Source: Leptodactylus fallax (taxonomy: Eukaryota > Chordata > Amphibia > Anura > Leptodactylidae). Taken from it: a DNA stretch of 64,000 nt. The translations under genes and the position numbers were made by a program. This document shows, in pieces, positions 9,570 through 20,791 of this stretch (positions are counted from its first letter, which is position 1; each line of letters starts with the position of its first letter). Below the pieces are notes generated by a model. The model did no database searches and was not told where the DNA came from. It worked only from the letters and a program-made list of their open reading frames with translations. Location: assembly GCA_947044405.1 (NCBI GenBank), contig CAMRHE010000115.1, forward strand, positions 4,588,001 to 4,652,000, written 5' to 3'.

Positions 9570-12429
9570 AAAATTCACGCTAGTTCTTGCCCTCCTTTGT
9601 TTGGGTCCATTGGGGACCAAAACAATGGAGAGGCAGGCTGCTTAAACATCTACTACACACGAGCCCGGTGGACATCATTGACTTTAATGGGGTCCGTTGG
9701 GTGTCAGTCATTTTTAAACTGACTGTGGTAAAGAAGAAAGAATGGACTGTTTTTTCTGCTTATTTTTGGTGAACCAATGGAGACTTCGACACAGATGTGA
9801 ATCTAGCCTTAGTCAGAGACATACTAATGCACTGTGTAGTTTGGTCCTGTAGACCTCTATGGGTGTTATATTATGGATCCATGATACTTGCAGGTAGCCA
9901 TGTGTATGAAGCCTAGTATTGGGATATGACTCAAAAGAAAGAAAACATTCATTTTGAACTTGTATAACCATCCTGCACATGTCCCCATGTATTATGACAG
10001 CTAAGACCAGTGATTGACTACTTTGGTCACATGCACATGGTAGGCACATCATCAATGCAGGATGGTTAACAAAGACTGATGGGATCCCCAGATTTACCAA
10101 GTGAACATGCGTCATTTTGTTGTTTGATCATATTTCCTGCTTTGCCCCATTTTTTTATTTATTTATTTTTTAATGCTGGACAACCCCTTAAAAATTTTCT
10201 AGAATACTTTGTCAAGTACTATGATTTATATAGAGCATAAGGATCCGAATAGACTACTCTATAGTTTTGTGTAATTGACAACCTCCGCTTTATGACTGTT
10301 TATACAGAGATAGCTGTCAATCACTGATAGGACCGCCTCCTTGACTTCTCAACATATAAACAGCGTAGCGTTCAATAGATAAATAACAGGATATACTAAA
10401 TCTTTTTTCCATAAAACTATTTATCTATCAGTTTAGATAAGATTCCCTTTAAGGATAGGGCTTCAATATCACCGTTCTGGGAAACCCCTTTAAACGTGTT
10501 TAAATATAGCACTAGAATTGTGTTAAATAACATTAATATGAGCTCTGAATGATCACTCTGCATTCTCCTCTGTGTTTTACTTACAGATAACAATGTGGCT
10601 TTACTCACACACTAAGGAAGTATACATACTGCCCAGTACTCCTTTAAATCAGGTATGTAAACTGGAAATAGAATTACAGTTTAATAGATAGAATTTTTGT
10701 CTTGGGACTTCCCCGAGATACGGTAAGTGTTATATGATACAGCATCTTTTCTTCTGCAACCCACCATAATAAAGTATCTTTCCACTCCTAAAGTGCGAGC
10801 TTAAAGAAAATCATTGCAGATCAACTTCACATATTTAAATCTATTAAATTAGAATGTTTTTTCTTTATTTAATTTAATCAGAAATGGATTTCCTCCCATT
10901 TTATAAGAGAATGCAAAGGCCTTTTACTATATAGGAAAAGAATAAATTGAACTGATATCCTGCACTAACCTTATACTATTACAGGTCCCACTCATGATCA
11001 CTAGATGGCCAGACAGGTGTCTTATGATCATTTGATGGTCAGACAGTTTTCTTATGAGAAAACTCTGGAAAGGAGATTACTGTATTACCTTCTATCTACT
11101 GTGTCACATTGATTTCTAAGCTGTTCTATGCTATTTTTCAGGATTGCAATACAAAGTCTCTATAAAAACATAGAAGCTGGTATAGATCTCTGAAGCTTGG
11201 TGGGTGAAAACATGTCACACAGCAGGAAAGCGCAATTGTCTATGGCTGGGTTGCTCCATACATATGGCAAGGAGAGCAAATAACCAAGAATTAATGCTTA
11301 CAATTATAAAAATAAAATATAAGGATTTATTTAGCATGCAAAAAGGAAACATCTGCTTTACCCCTGAAAAGACTGGACTTTCAGCGCTCTTAGTAGTCAA
11401 ACAGTGTAACCGTCCACAGTGTCTTGGGTATGCCAGCCTATCATAGGGATGAATAGGGCAGCTGGCTCGCCTGTTCTCCAGTTGGGCTGAATGAAGCACA
11501 CGCACTAGCAGGTCATGTAGTCACTTCTATTATTGGTGGTGTTCAGGTACAAAAGAAGAAATTAATGGCAGTAGTTCGAGTAGTTCTCAGTAGCTTCATA
11601 GAATGAAACACTAACATTCCATTAGTGTGACATTGCAGTCCCATCCCAACAGCTTTCTTGCTCGCATGGGGGTTGTGCTAAGCTCATATAGGTCCTGCTA
11701 TTCCAGGTACATATTTAGACTAACTATTTTAGCTTTCAAAAAGCTAAAGCTGGGGCTAAAACTCTCTACTGACACAATCTTTCTGCACTGACAAGTGGCA
11801 GCAATGATCGGGACAGAACTCCGGCTGGAAGACCCCAAAAGGCACAGGAAATCCTCCTTTTATACAGAGACTTTCTAGCATGTCTGAAAGCCGTCCTGTT
11901 GAGGCTTGCAAAGACTGTACCCTGAGCATTACAAAAATACACCCATTTCACACCCATGTAACGGGATCAATTGCATTTTGGAAGAATCATCAATGCTCCC
12001 TCTAGAAAGTTCCAGAATAGAAGAAGGTATGATGACTCAGTATGACAATTAAACAATGCAATGAAAAAAACCCAAAGTGTAGGTCAAAGATATCAAAATT
12101 TACAATAAAGTGCCAATACTCAGCAAACTACTTTACAAATATAATGCATTGTAAATGGTCTGTATCCTTAGAATATGTCATGAATTAAAGATTGGCAGGG
12201 TTTGACACCCAAGCCCCCAGCTGGTAAGTTCATGTTACTGCCCCTTTAATACCAAACACAGCACTGTACAGTTGCTGTGCTTGGGAAGGCTACGTTCACA
12301 TGGTGGAAAATGAAGAGAAATTCCTCTTCATTTTCTGCCGCCGAATTTGGCCACGGTATTAGCTGTGACAGAATGCTGATGCCCCGGGCTGTATAAGCTG
12401 TGGAATGGCAACAGGGAATTACCTAAATA
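9570..12429. other. Unassigned DNA with remnants of TTAA elements
   Basis: Ends of the AACCCCTTTAA type occur at about 10175-10195 and 10482-10500, marking truncated TTAA-flanked elements. A 31-bp unit is duplicated in tandem at 10994-11057 (ATGATCACTAGATGGCCAGA and a diverged second copy). No gene is recognised; the open frames at 11204-11505 have no familiar domain. Confidence 0.5.
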
Positions 12430-13195
12430 TTAAAGAGGTTGTCCGGGATAAAATCAAAATGAACCCCTATACTAAAGCCCCTCCCCCCCGCCTAACTTCT
12501 AATTTACTTTGTTTAAAAAAAAATGTATAATTATCCTGATCGCCAGGGCATGTGACCACCCCAGGCACACTTTCTGATAATCCGGTGACGTTCTGAAACG
12601 GAACATCACCAATACTCCCCCCCTCCACCCCATCATACTTACGTGTCTTCCTCTCTGGGAACGGCTCCTCCTCATCTTTAACTCTGCTAGCGCTTGCACA
12701 GGCCGGAGGTGCCTCAGACACATACACAGTAGAGATGACACTTCATCTCTACTCCGCAGGCATCAGAGGCACTTCCTGTCTGCGAATGTGCCATCAGAGA
12801 TGGCATCTCTACTGCACAGTCGTCTCGAGCCTGCACACAGCCAGGAGAGCTAAAGAAAAGGAGGAGCCATTCCAGAAGGGAAGTTAAAGAGGAAGACAGG
12901 TAAGTATGATGTGGTGCGGGGGGTGGGCTGAGTTAGTTAGTTGGGAAGGGCTATTAGTGGGAGGGATAGCTAGGGAGACAAGGAGGGGATATAAGGGAGT
13001 GAGAGAGGAGGGGGGAGTGAGAAGGAGGTAGTGTGGAAGCTACACAGCAGGAAGTTACACCATGTAAACAAATGCAGAGGATGCCAGGAGCTCCCAGAGA
13101 AACCCAGAAATCACTCAAAACACTGCTAAAGGTATTTAGGTGCACTTATTAACAGATTTTATTAAAAGATTTTTTTGCCCGGAAAACCCCTTTAA
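12430..13195. mobile_element. TTAA-flanked (piggyBac-type) non-autonomous element
   Basis: TTAA at 12430-12433 is followed by AGAGGTTGTCCGGG, and the right end has CCCGGAAAACCCCTTTAA ending at 13195, so terminal inverted repeats abut a TTAA target on both sides. Length is 766 bp. The interior is partly palindromic: CATACTTACGTGTCTTCC near 12635 faces GAAGACAGGTAAGTATGATG near 12891. A homologous copy in inverse orientation is at about 37890-38470. There is no transposase. Confidence 0.82.
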
Positions 13196-13599
13196 CTATT
13201 ATGTATGAATAGCGCTAATTTTTTTATCAGTTGACTTTTTTTTAAAATTGGGCATGTACAAGGACAAAGAAAATTTGCACAAAGGCACACAGGACGTTAA
13301 TTACATTATTGTATGCAGAGGAAACATCCCTTTATTGCCCTGGAGCCTGGAAAATCCACACCTGACCATGATCTTATGTTTCCTTAAATACTATAGAGCA
13401 ATTTATTACTAATAAGGATCTGATAAAAATAACACAATAAGAGTAATGTAAGATGGTGCCTGACCATGTGCACGCCAATTCCATTCTCTTCCGCTTACCA
13501 TTTAAGCATCATGGAACTGGTAAAGAAGAGCCACACACTTATTATGACATTAGTTGTTTCCATGCATCAGTTCTACTCATCTGAAGGGGGTACCACAGC

Positions 13600-13990
13600 T
13601 CCACATTATTAATACTTTGTAGAATTCTGGAGGACAAAAGGTGAGCCAATTAGACAGGAAAAATGTTTCCTAATTAGATTTTGATCTACGCACTCAACCT
13701 GTGCCACCAGGGGGCAAATCAGCAATCTCTGTGTCCCAGTTATTGTTCCCTCGTTAACTTGTTCGGTACGAGTACTGTCAGCAACATTAATTAGACCTCA
13801 CCATGTGAGGAAACCTATTATTCTACCAAACAGCTGGCAAGATGGGTAATTATGAAGATGCCGGTCAGCAATTTACTGGTTAATTTCAAGAACAAACTGA
13901 ATATTTTATATCCCTTGTGAGAACAGATGAAGTAATTGACAGAATTGCTAATAATCTCATAGGAAAAGTTTTATATGTTGTAAGTAGTCT
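13600..13990. promoter_or_regulatory. Candidate conserved non-coding element
   Basis: A repeat-poor stretch with no open frame of note but many homeodomain-type cores: CCTAATTAGA near 13668, ACATTAATTAGACC near 13784 and GGGTAATTATG near 13843, as well as a CTCF-like motif at 13703. Such clustering is common in vertebrate developmental enhancers. This is inference from composition; conservation has not been tested. Confidence 0.3.
13703..13718 (+). promoter_or_regulatory. CTCF-like binding motif
   Basis: GCCACCAGGGGGCAAA matches the core of the vertebrate CTCF consensus (CCACNAGGGGGC). It is not inside any repeat I recognise. Confidence 0.45.
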
Positions 13991-14226
13991 GTTAAATAAC
14001 CAGAATTGTGTGTATTGCATTAATAGATCTTGTTATTAAAGGCTGTTCTAAACAAAAAATATGGCAAATTTAGGTTTGTTACGATTCAAAGTGATTGTCA
14101 TGGAAACATGTGGTGTCAGAGCACTTCTAGAATGAAAGGGCTCGAAAAAGACTCAAACTCCAACGGTACTGCCATAAGATTTATATTGCTTAAAATCTAC
14201 TCGATATACTCAACCCTGGATTAGAA

Positions 14227-14530
14227 ATGGGTGAACCTCGTGAGATTTGTTTTGATGAATATTCGTGAGGTTCATCCATCAAAGTTTGTTTCAGGTCGAA
14301 ATTGTTTGCCACAAAGTACTATTATTATTCCCTGGAGTCTCTTTGGACCCCAGAGTATAATAAGTGGAGGACCAGGGGAGGTGCGCCAACATAATAAACA
14401 GTTATACTCATTTTGCCTCAGCTCACCTCACCTGGTCACCCTTGCCCATCCCTTGGAATCCTCTATCGGCCTTTTCCAGGCTCTTGGATGATTTCAAGTG
14501 CCCTATAATTGGGCCTCAGGGGGGCGCTCT
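14227..14530 (+). mobile_element. Copy of the 'TATACTCTGGGG' interspersed repeat, diverged
   Basis: It begins with the GGGTGAACCTCGTGAGATTTG block, has the palindromic head TATTATTCCCTGGAGTCTC ... GACCCCAGAGTATAATA near 14320-14365, then GTGGAGGACCAGGGGAGGTG and a pyrimidine-rich TACTCATTTTGCCTCAGC segment. The right part is truncated. Near 14636-14680 a fragment resembling the tRNA-SINE head (GTGGTTAGCGCTGTTACC) follows. Confidence 0.65.
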
Positions 14531-15073
14531 GAAGTAATGATGGTTGGAAAATACAGGTTGAATTCAGTTTAATCCAAACTGGTTGACGCACCTCTATCCA
14601 GCAGTGCAAGATAACAGAGCTAACCACAATATCTGAGTGGTTAGCGCTGTTACCTTGCAGAACTGCGCACTGCAGATGATGTTGGATACAGTGGTGCATC
14701 CTTTTAAATATGTAGGACTGTTACCTAAAGGTTATGAGTGGTTCTTCACTAGGGATGACAGTCAGATGCATGCAGCAACTTTTTTAACTCTGTTAAAAAC
14801 TTTAATCATAAAGAGACACAGATCTTGTTGGTTACAGAAGAACTCCGAAGAGGCAATAAACATAATGATTACAAATTTCTGGCACTGGAGCAACTGGAGT
14901 ATGGTTACAGTCCCAATGAGGACATTAAACACAATGTGGCACATAATTTTAGCTCAATTCTTTAATGGCTTCTGTTGTGTTTTGAGATATGATATTTTGC
15001 TGCAGCAAAATATCAGTGTCATGCTATCTTTGGTACATTTGTACAGTGCTGTGGAATATGTTGACAGTATATA

Positions 15074-16647
15074 CAGTACAGACCAAAAGTTTGGACACAC
15101 CTTCTCATTCCAAGAGTTTTCTGTATTTTCATGACTTTAAAAATTGTAGATTCACACTGAAGGCATCAAAACTACGAATTAACACATGTGGAATTATATA
15201 CTTAACAAAAAAAGTGTGAAACAACTGAAAATATGTCTTATATTTTAGGTTCTTCACAGTAGCCACCTTTTGCTTTGATTACTGCTTTGCACACTCTTGG
15301 CATTCCCTTGATGAGCTTCAAGAGGTAGTCACCTGAAATGGTTTTCACTTCACAGGTGTGCCCTGTCAGGTTTAATAAGTGGGATTTCTTGCCTTATAAA
15401 TGGGGTTGGGACCATCAGTTGTGTTGTTCAGAAGTCAGGTAGATACACAGCTGATAGCCCTACTGAATGGAGTGTTATAATTTGTATTATGGCAAGAAAA
15501 AAATCAGCTAAGTAAAGAAAAAACGAGTGGCCATCATTACTTTAAGAAATGAAGGTCAGTCAGTCTGAAAAATTGGGAAAACTTTGAAAATGCCCCCAAG
15601 TGCAGTGGCCAAAACCATCAAGCGCTACAGACTCACATGAGGACCGCCCCAGGAATGGAAGACCAAGAGTCACCTCTGCTGGGGAGGATAAGTTCATCCG
15701 AGTCACCAGCCTCAGAAATCGCAGGTTAACAGCAGCTCAGATTAGAAACCAGGTCAATGCCACACAGATTTCTAGAAGCAGACACATCTCTACAACAACT
15801 GTTAAGAGGAGACTGTGTGCAGCAGGCCTTCATGGTAAAATAGCTGCTAGGAAACCACTGCTAAAGACAGGCAACAAGCAGAAGAGATTTGTTTGGGCTA
15901 AAGAACACAAGGAATGGACATTAGACCTGTGGAAATCTGTGCTTTGGTCTGATGAGTCCAGGTGTATGAATGGACTCTACATGCCTGGTTCCCACTGTGA
16001 AGCATGGAGGAGGAGTTGTGATGGTGTGGGGGTGCTTTGCTGGTGACACTGTTGGGGATTTATTCAAAATTGAAGGAATACTGAACCAGCATGGTTACCA
16101 CAGCATCTTGCAGCGGCATGCTATTCCATCCGGTTTGCATTTAGTTGGACCATCATTTATTTTTCAACAGGACAATGACCCCAAACACACCTCCAGACTG
16201 TGTAAGGGTATTTGACCAAGAAGGAGAGTGATGGGGTGCTACGCCAGATGACCTGGCCTCCACAGTCACCAGACCTGAACCCAATCGAGATGGTTTGGGG
16301 TGAGCTGAACCGCAGAGTGAAGGCAAAAGGGCCAACAAGTGCTAAGCATCTCTGGGAACTCCTTCAAGACTGTTGGAAGACCATTTCAGGTGACTACCTC
16401 TTGAAGCTCATTAAGAGAATGCCAAGAGTGTGCAAAGCAGTAATCAAAGCAAAAGGTGGCTACTTTGAAGAACCTAAAATATAAGACATATTTTCAGTTG
16501 TTTCACACTTTTTTGTTAAGTATATAATTCCACATGTGTTAATTCATAGTTTTGATGCCTTCAGTGTGAATCTACAATTTTTATAGTTATGAAAATACAG
16601 AAAACTCTTGGAATGAGAAGGTGTGTCCAAACTTTTGGTCTGTACTG
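15074..16647 (+). mobile_element. Near full-length Tc1-like element
   Basis: The left end CAGTACAGACCAAAAG at 15074 and its exact inverse ending at 16647 are flanked by TA (15072-15073, 16648-16649). Length is 1574 bp and the TIRs extend over roughly 200 bp (15074-15270 against 16450-16647), with a few mismatches. The transposase lies between on the plus strand but is broken. Confidence 0.93.
15489..16484 (+). pseudogene. Tc1-like transposase, broken
   Basis: The ATG at 15489 opens MARKKSAK and the ninth codon is already a stop (15513-15515); further stops and indels lie before 15600. From there the frame gives the hinge and second helix-turn-helix (GRPRVTSAGEDKFIRVTS, RRLTAAQIRNQVNA), the AARKPLL segment and the first catalytic site LWSDES (about 15950). 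A deletion right after it removes a short block, and the frame changes. The second catalytic Asp in [12 protein letters not shown] and the third site in [11 protein letters not shown] are both present; another shift at about 16212 restores the first frame to the stop at 16484. At least two frameshifts plus early stops make it inactive, although its TIRs could still respond to a related enzyme. Confidence 0.92.
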
Positions 16648-16649
16648 TA

Positions 16650-17689
16650 TATTAATAAAATAAGAATACACTGGAGATTCTTCACACAGCACACACAGAT
16701 AGCAGAAACAAGCAGTGGAGAATTTGCAAATATGAATCTAATCACTGTAGAGACTCAAGAAATGATACCTTCAACATGAAAGAGACACATAAGTTGAACT
16801 TGATTGGTGAGAAATCTCTGGAATAGTAGTCAGCGATTGATCACATGATCAAGATGTCAATAATGAAAGAGCTGTAACTGAGCTAGGCTGAAACAAATCA
16901 CACTGCTAGGACACTGCTGATGAGTTACATGTAAAATATATTGATGTCCACATTTTGCTCTACATACTGTATACTGTATGTTTGTTGGTCATATCAAGGT
17001 CAAGGCAATATGTGTGCAATCTGAGACATTTATAATCTATCAGGAGGGAAGTCTCAGTTAAGGAGACTGGTAGTAGTCAAATCCAGGTCCCGACTGAATC
17101 GAGAGTTACAATAACCTTACAGGTGCTCAACACTCTATAATTCTATGAGAGTCATTCAAGCTTGCTCAAGTCTTCTCATTACCCTCATAGATTGAAATAA
17201 AAAAGAGGCATGTGAGGCTAACTTGCTGGTTTGAGCCTGGGTGTGCTGCTCTACCTGGCAGAAGAGGTATCAGGAATGACTATTTTGTCAGTTCCAGAGG
17301 TAAAGCCCCCTCTATATGTATGTATACTTTGGTTTATTTATAGTAAATTGCGAATAACAAAGTCATTGGGGGATTTATGTTAATTTCCTATTTCCAATTA
17401 TGTGCAGTAAAAATGTGCAGACCTTGGGTTTACAACTTTTTAAATGCTACTTGCAACAAAAATGAAGGCAAGTGGTGTCTTTATGCTGCCTTCACCACTT
17501 TCTGAAAAGGGAGCATGGTGAGGATGTGATGCAGGTGGTGCCATAGGTCTCCTCCAGATTTATCATACGTTACAGCAGTCTTCTGAAACCTACACCAACT
17601 ACGCATGAACATCAACACCCAACAGCTTGCCAGAGATCTGATTTATGATGAGGCATGTGTCTCATCATAAAACTGGTGAATCCTCCAAT
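16650..17689. other. Unassigned DNA
   Basis: No element ends, coding domains or RNA genes recognised. Confidence 0.55.
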
Positions 17690-18077
17690 GGCAGAGAGGT
17701 TATCAAGAGGGAACTGGGTACCTTTCTCGAATAAGTAAGAATATCACAGGCTATGGGAGGTAGAAGCTTTTTGAGATAAGATGCTAATCCAGACACTTCA
17801 TCCAATTGTCATATATGGAGTTGGGAAGGATCTTTTTCCTCTGATGGGAAAATTGGTGTCAGCCTCATGGATTTTTTTTTTTTTTGCCTTCATCAACTTG
17901 GTCAGTTCATAGGTTGTAATAGATGAAAAAAAAGGACTTTAAAAAAAATCAAGGCAACGCGTTTCGGCAATGAACAACTGCCTTTTTCAAGCCTGTATAC
18001 TGTACAATCCATGATTACAGAGAAACTCCCTCAAGGGAAGGGAAATAATATTAACTCTAAAAGTACTTGAACATATT

Positions 18078-18104
18078 CACATACATACATACATACATAC
18101 ATAT
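18078..18104 (+). repeat. (CATA)n microsatellite
   Basis: About six to seven uninterrupted CATA units within the Penelope 3' region. Confidence 0.9.
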
Positions 18105-18583
18105 GAAGAGACCTTCAACATGATAGTGATATAAATAATCAAACATATATTATAATAGTGACAAACATTACAATAACAAATACAATTAAACAGAAAACAT
18201 TAATGATCCTCGATTATGGGTATCAATGACCCCGCAGTGTGCATGGAGACCAGTAGCCACATAACTGAACTAAGAATAATCCAATGTGAACCTCAGTCAG
18301 ATACACCTTGTTGATGGGTCGGTGGTATCAACAGGTGAACATCCCTGCAGACAGTGAGCCAGAGGGACCCAGGATCGAGGACCAAATGATGCAGCACCAT
18401 GTAAAAGTTATAGAAATAAACAAAAGGTAAGTATAATTCAATGTATACACATTAATATGTATAAATATATTAAGAAAAAAAATAAAATTATAATATAATT
18501 GAATCTTGACTAATATCGCTTCTTTACTCCAAATAATTGTGTCATTTTATCAGTGTATGTTATTAAAGTGATGTTGTGAATAA

Positions 18584-18810
18584 TTATTTGATATTCTCAA
18601 TCAATTCATTGAGTCCAAATGGTGAAGATTTATTTAATTTAAAAATCCAAAAGGTTTCTCGATTTACTAGAGTCTGAAAACAGTTTCTATAAGTAGGTGG
18701 AATATGTTCTAAAATAAAAACCTTTAAGGAAGTGTCAACATAATTATGAGCATTTACAATATGGCGAGACAGACGATGTGTGAAATCTTTGTGATTGATG
18801 TTATACCTAT
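18584..18810 (-). pseudogene. Penelope GIY-YIG endonuclease, C-terminal fragment
   Basis: Minus-strand translation gives NINHKDFTHRLSRHIVNAHN, then about 30 residues with FILEHIPPTYRN, then the hallmark RETFWIFKLNKSSPFGLNE and a stop at 18586-18584. In Penelope-like elements this segment closes the endonuclease, after the catalytic GIY and YIG motifs, and the WIF/GLNE signature is diagnostic. The catalytic motifs and the reverse transcriptase are missing because of 5' truncation at the target duplication. No stop or frameshift is visible in the retained 75 codons, which suggests a modest age. Confidence 0.82.
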
Positions 18811-18872
18811 GTTGTAATAGATGGACTTGTGTCTTAAACCAACCTTATTTACTATGTTACTATGTATGACTG

Positions 18873-20428
18873 GCATACAAAACATTAGTCATAACAAATT
18901 CCCCCCATTTAATTTTTATACATTAAAAAAAAAACCTCCGCAACTCTACTAAATCTGTGCTGAAATGATTTTATAACAACCGTTATGTATTTGTTGAACA
19001 TATGTACATTCTTGACACCTGAGCCACTGCTATTGCGGAGTTGAGGTGTGTACCCTTCAAGTAATTACAGATACTTTGATTTTGCATAATAATAGCTGGT
19101 TTTAAATGTATGCCCCTAGCAGGGAACAATACATCTCTGTGCAGTAACATTGACTGGTAAAAACACAATGGAGCATACTAGTGACAGCTGGCACATAGGA
19201 ATTATAGTTATTACCTGGTAAGGGTCACTTGGACTAGATGTTTACCATAAAAATGTAAAGTACCAACTAATTTCTACTGCTTGCAAAGTTGTATTTATCA
19301 TGTAAAACAAACAAAGCATATACCCAGAATAGGCGTATGTAAGAATGAAGAGAAAGGAACAATGTCACTTGTAATTATTGTTGTCATTTCTAGAATCATT
19401 TTCTGCATAAAATAATGAGAGATGGGTGATGGGAATGTTTGGGGGCACATATAGGTTACATTCAGACTCGATGCCTACGGCAGCAATGAATGGAAAGTCA
19501 GCCCTTTTCAAGTATTGTAATGTCGCTTCCTTTGAAGTAAAGGAAAATAAGCAATAAACAGAAATGTATAAAATTTCATATGACTGGGGAGAAGATGGCT
19601 ATTTTTTTATTTACATTATATGCCATTAATTTACATAATAATACAATTTTCTACATCTTTTATATCATGGACAGTGTTTACCTGTTATATGATTGTAGGC
19701 ACATAGTGTGCCCGAAGTTTAGGGCTCGTTCACATATCGAAAAATGAAGAGGAATTTGAAGTGGATTTCCATTTTCCAGCCTTATGCTTTCCGCAGCGGA
19801 AAGCCAAAGCAGAGCTTCTGCTTTTACTTGCTGATTGGCCTCACATACAATGGGGTTGATCAGCAGAGCGTCTCGCACCGTGGATTCTGCAGATAAATTA
19901 GCTGCGGAGTCCGAAGGCAAAATTGAGCAGGACGCTTATTTTTTTCAGCTTCCTGCTGTATTTGTCTGCCATTGAATACAATGAGAGGCAGAATTTGGAC
20001 AGAATTTGAAGCTGATTTTGAGGTGGAATTATTTTACTCTGCGTCACATCACTGTGCATATTATCCCTCTACAGTATATTTGGGAGTGACCGTACAGAAA
20101 TAATGCACACAGTCACACCATTGAGATAACACACATGGTAATGTCATAATAAAAATATTGTTCATTCTGTGAAGTTACTCTATAAGTAACTAAAGAAATT
20201 ATAACACTAGAATAATTTACTCAGTTATGCTACAGTACATGGATAATGCACACAGTAATGTCACAATGCTAGGAATGGCTACTCAGTAAACTTATAACAG
20301 TGAAGTCACAGCACCAAGTAATGCATACAATGATGTCACACATTATATAGTACAAGAACAATACACAAAATGTCATCATGTGCACAGTGATATCAGACCA
20401 TAAGAAGCAACAATGTAACCATGTAATT
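18873..20428. other. Unassigned DNA with one short repeat remnant
   Basis: 19720-20040 begins AGGGCTCGTTCACATATCG and contains GGATTTCC and GCAGCGGAAAGCC stretches typical of abundant amphibian non-autonomous DNA elements; a related start occurs at 12290. No ends can be fixed, and there is no gene. Confidence 0.5.
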
Positions 20429-20791
20429 TTAAAGGTTTCACATGAAAAAAAAAGCGAAAAAGGACCTTTCTCGCACTCCACATTCAATCTGACCATAGCC
20501 AAGTTGAATGTGGGTGGGACTGGTGACAGTCGGCGCTCCCATTCACTTCAATAGTAGGGCCAGAGATAGCCGAAGTAAGGCACTCAGGTATCTTCGGCAC
20601 TTCCATCTAAATGAATCACAGCCATGGAGATAACCGATCGCCATACTTTGGTTAACTCTGGCCCTCCCATTGAAGTAAATGGAAGAGCCAACCATCACCA
20701 GTCCCACCCACATTCAACTTGGCTACGGTCAGGTTGAATATGGAGCACAAGAAAATTCCTTTTCACTTTAATTCATGGAACAACCCCTTTA
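20429..20791. mobile_element. Palindromic MITE, TTAA-type ends
   Basis: The left end TTAAAGGTTTCACATG and the right end, in inverse TAAAGGGGTTGTTCCATG, are short inverted repeats. Long inner arms at 20478-20526 and 20692-20743 (ATTCAACTTGGCTACGGTCA and its near inverse) make nearly the whole element a foldback, with a second inner pair around GGGCCAGAG near 20558 and CTCTGGCCC near 20662. Non-coding. Confidence 0.78.

Larger units (their letters stand above)
17926..18811 (-). mobile_element. Penelope-like element, 5'-truncated 3' fragment
   Basis: The insertion is flanked by a direct repeat of 13 bp, GTTGTAATAGATG (17913-17925 and 18811-18823). On the minus strand it encodes the C-terminal part of a Penelope GIY-YIG endonuclease (18584-18810) followed by about 660 bp of 3' untranslated sequence containing GCCGAAACGCGTTGCC, a motif family often seen in amphibian Penelope 3' regions. 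A microsatellite lies inside. 5' truncation plus a variable-length target duplication fits target-primed insertion. Confidence 0.78.
17690..18872 (+). repeat. LINE-type 3' end, interrupted by a Penelope fragment
   Basis: The left part (17690-17925) has the order GGGAAGGATCTTTTTCC, TGGTGTCAGCCTCATGG, a T-run, GCCTTCATCAACTTGG and TTGTAATAGATG. The right part (18812-18872) repeats TTGTAATAGATG and continues GGACTTGTGTCTTAAACC to TTACTATGTTACTATG. Joined, these form the conserved tail I know from CR1/L2-like LINEs in amphibians and fish (established knowledge, exact clade not certain). The 886 bp between are a later insertion. Confidence 0.65.

Noticed and set aside
18900..20428. Host coding or RNA gene in the long element-poor stretch
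   Set aside because: No open frame with a domain, no conserved motif that I recognise.
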